In this document: positions 5,780 through 5,839 of the stretch, piece after piece | Position numbering within the stretch: position 1 is the stretch's first letter | Layout of the letters: every line of letters starts with the position of its first letter | Assembly (NCBI GenBank): GCA_031259205.1 | Contig: JAIRLS010000108.1 | Span: forward strand, 1-5,839 | DNA: 5,839 bases | Origin: Bacteroidales bacterium | GTDB taxonomy: Bacteria > Bacteroidota > Bacteroidia > Bacteroidales > UBA4181 | Reading direction: 5' to 3' | The notes under the pieces: model-generated | Database searches by the model: none | What the model was told of the DNA's origin: nothing | The model's input: the letters and a program-made list of their open reading frames with translations, nothing else | Program-made: the position numbers and the translations under genes

Positions 5780-5839
5780 AGCGCCTCAAAAAAAGAATTA
5801 ACTTTTCTCTTTTCTCTTTTCATTTTTAAATTTAATTTT
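5776..5839 (-). CDS. Open frame entering from the right edge (partial or leader peptide)
   Basis: The minus frame is open from the window edge, reading KLNLK then MKREKRKVNSFFEAL before TGA at 5778-5776. That stop overlaps the ATG of the 56-codon ORF in an ATGA arrangement. Two readings are possible: the 3' end of a gene lying mostly outside the window, or a 15-residue peptide starting at ATG 5823-5821 in an A-rich context. The composition is very AT-rich, so chance openness cannot be excluded. Confidence 0.28.
   Translation of the reverse strand, partial: KLNLKMKREKRKVNSFFEAL

Noticed and set aside
5451..5801. 116-codon plus-strand ORF
   Set aside because: It begins in low-complexity AT sequence, has a Phe/Ser/Cys/Arg-rich chance composition and is antisense to a more coding-like minus-strand ORF.
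1..5839. CRISPR array, tRNA, rRNA or riboswitch
   Set aside because: No regularly spaced direct repeats, cloverleaf or known riboswitch core was seen on either strand.

Overview
The window looks like a Bacteroidales (Bacteroidetes) chromosome. The reasons are a Bacteroidetes-type promoter (TTG, 20 nt, TATCTTTG) before the first gene, AT-rich start contexts without Shine-Dalgarno sequences, a serine palmitoyltransferase very close to the Bacteroides sphingolipid enzyme, and intergenic palindromes of the 'GCACGCAGAT...ATCTGCGTGC' type. I cannot name the genus. Coding GC is moderate (judged by eye) and the intergenic DNA is AT-rich.

Layout. Positions 1-372 are a mobile-element graveyard: a short remnant of what looks like an IS982-family transposase (about 97-222), cut off exactly where a 127-bp inverted-repeat element (223-349) begins. 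Positions 373-615 hold no gene I can support. Three genes follow on the plus strand: rnr (RNase R, 663-2822), spt (serine palmitoyltransferase, 2888-4087) and a 374-residue GNAT-fold acyltransferase-like protein (4109-5233). The gaps are 65 and 21 bp, so spt and the GNAT gene are very probably one operon, and rnr may be part of it. Positions 5234-5608 are AT-rich with several stem-loops. On the minus strand a 56-codon ORF (5779 down to 5609) points toward the operon. Its ATG overlaps the TGA of another open frame entering from the right edge, so 5234-5608 is probably a convergent intergenic region where transcription ends from both sides.

How the genes work together. SPT makes 3-ketosphinganine from L-serine and a long-chain acyl-CoA, the committed step of sphingolipid synthesis. 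The next known bacterial steps are N-acylation by a GNAT-type ceramide synthase (bCerS in Caulobacter) and reduction by CerR. A GNAT-fold protein 21 bp downstream of spt is therefore a natural candidate for an N-acylating enzyme of this pathway; that is inference from context and fold. No CerR-like reductase or head-group enzyme is visible here. RNase R is a general 3'-5' exoribonuclease with no evident link to lipids beyond sharing the locus.
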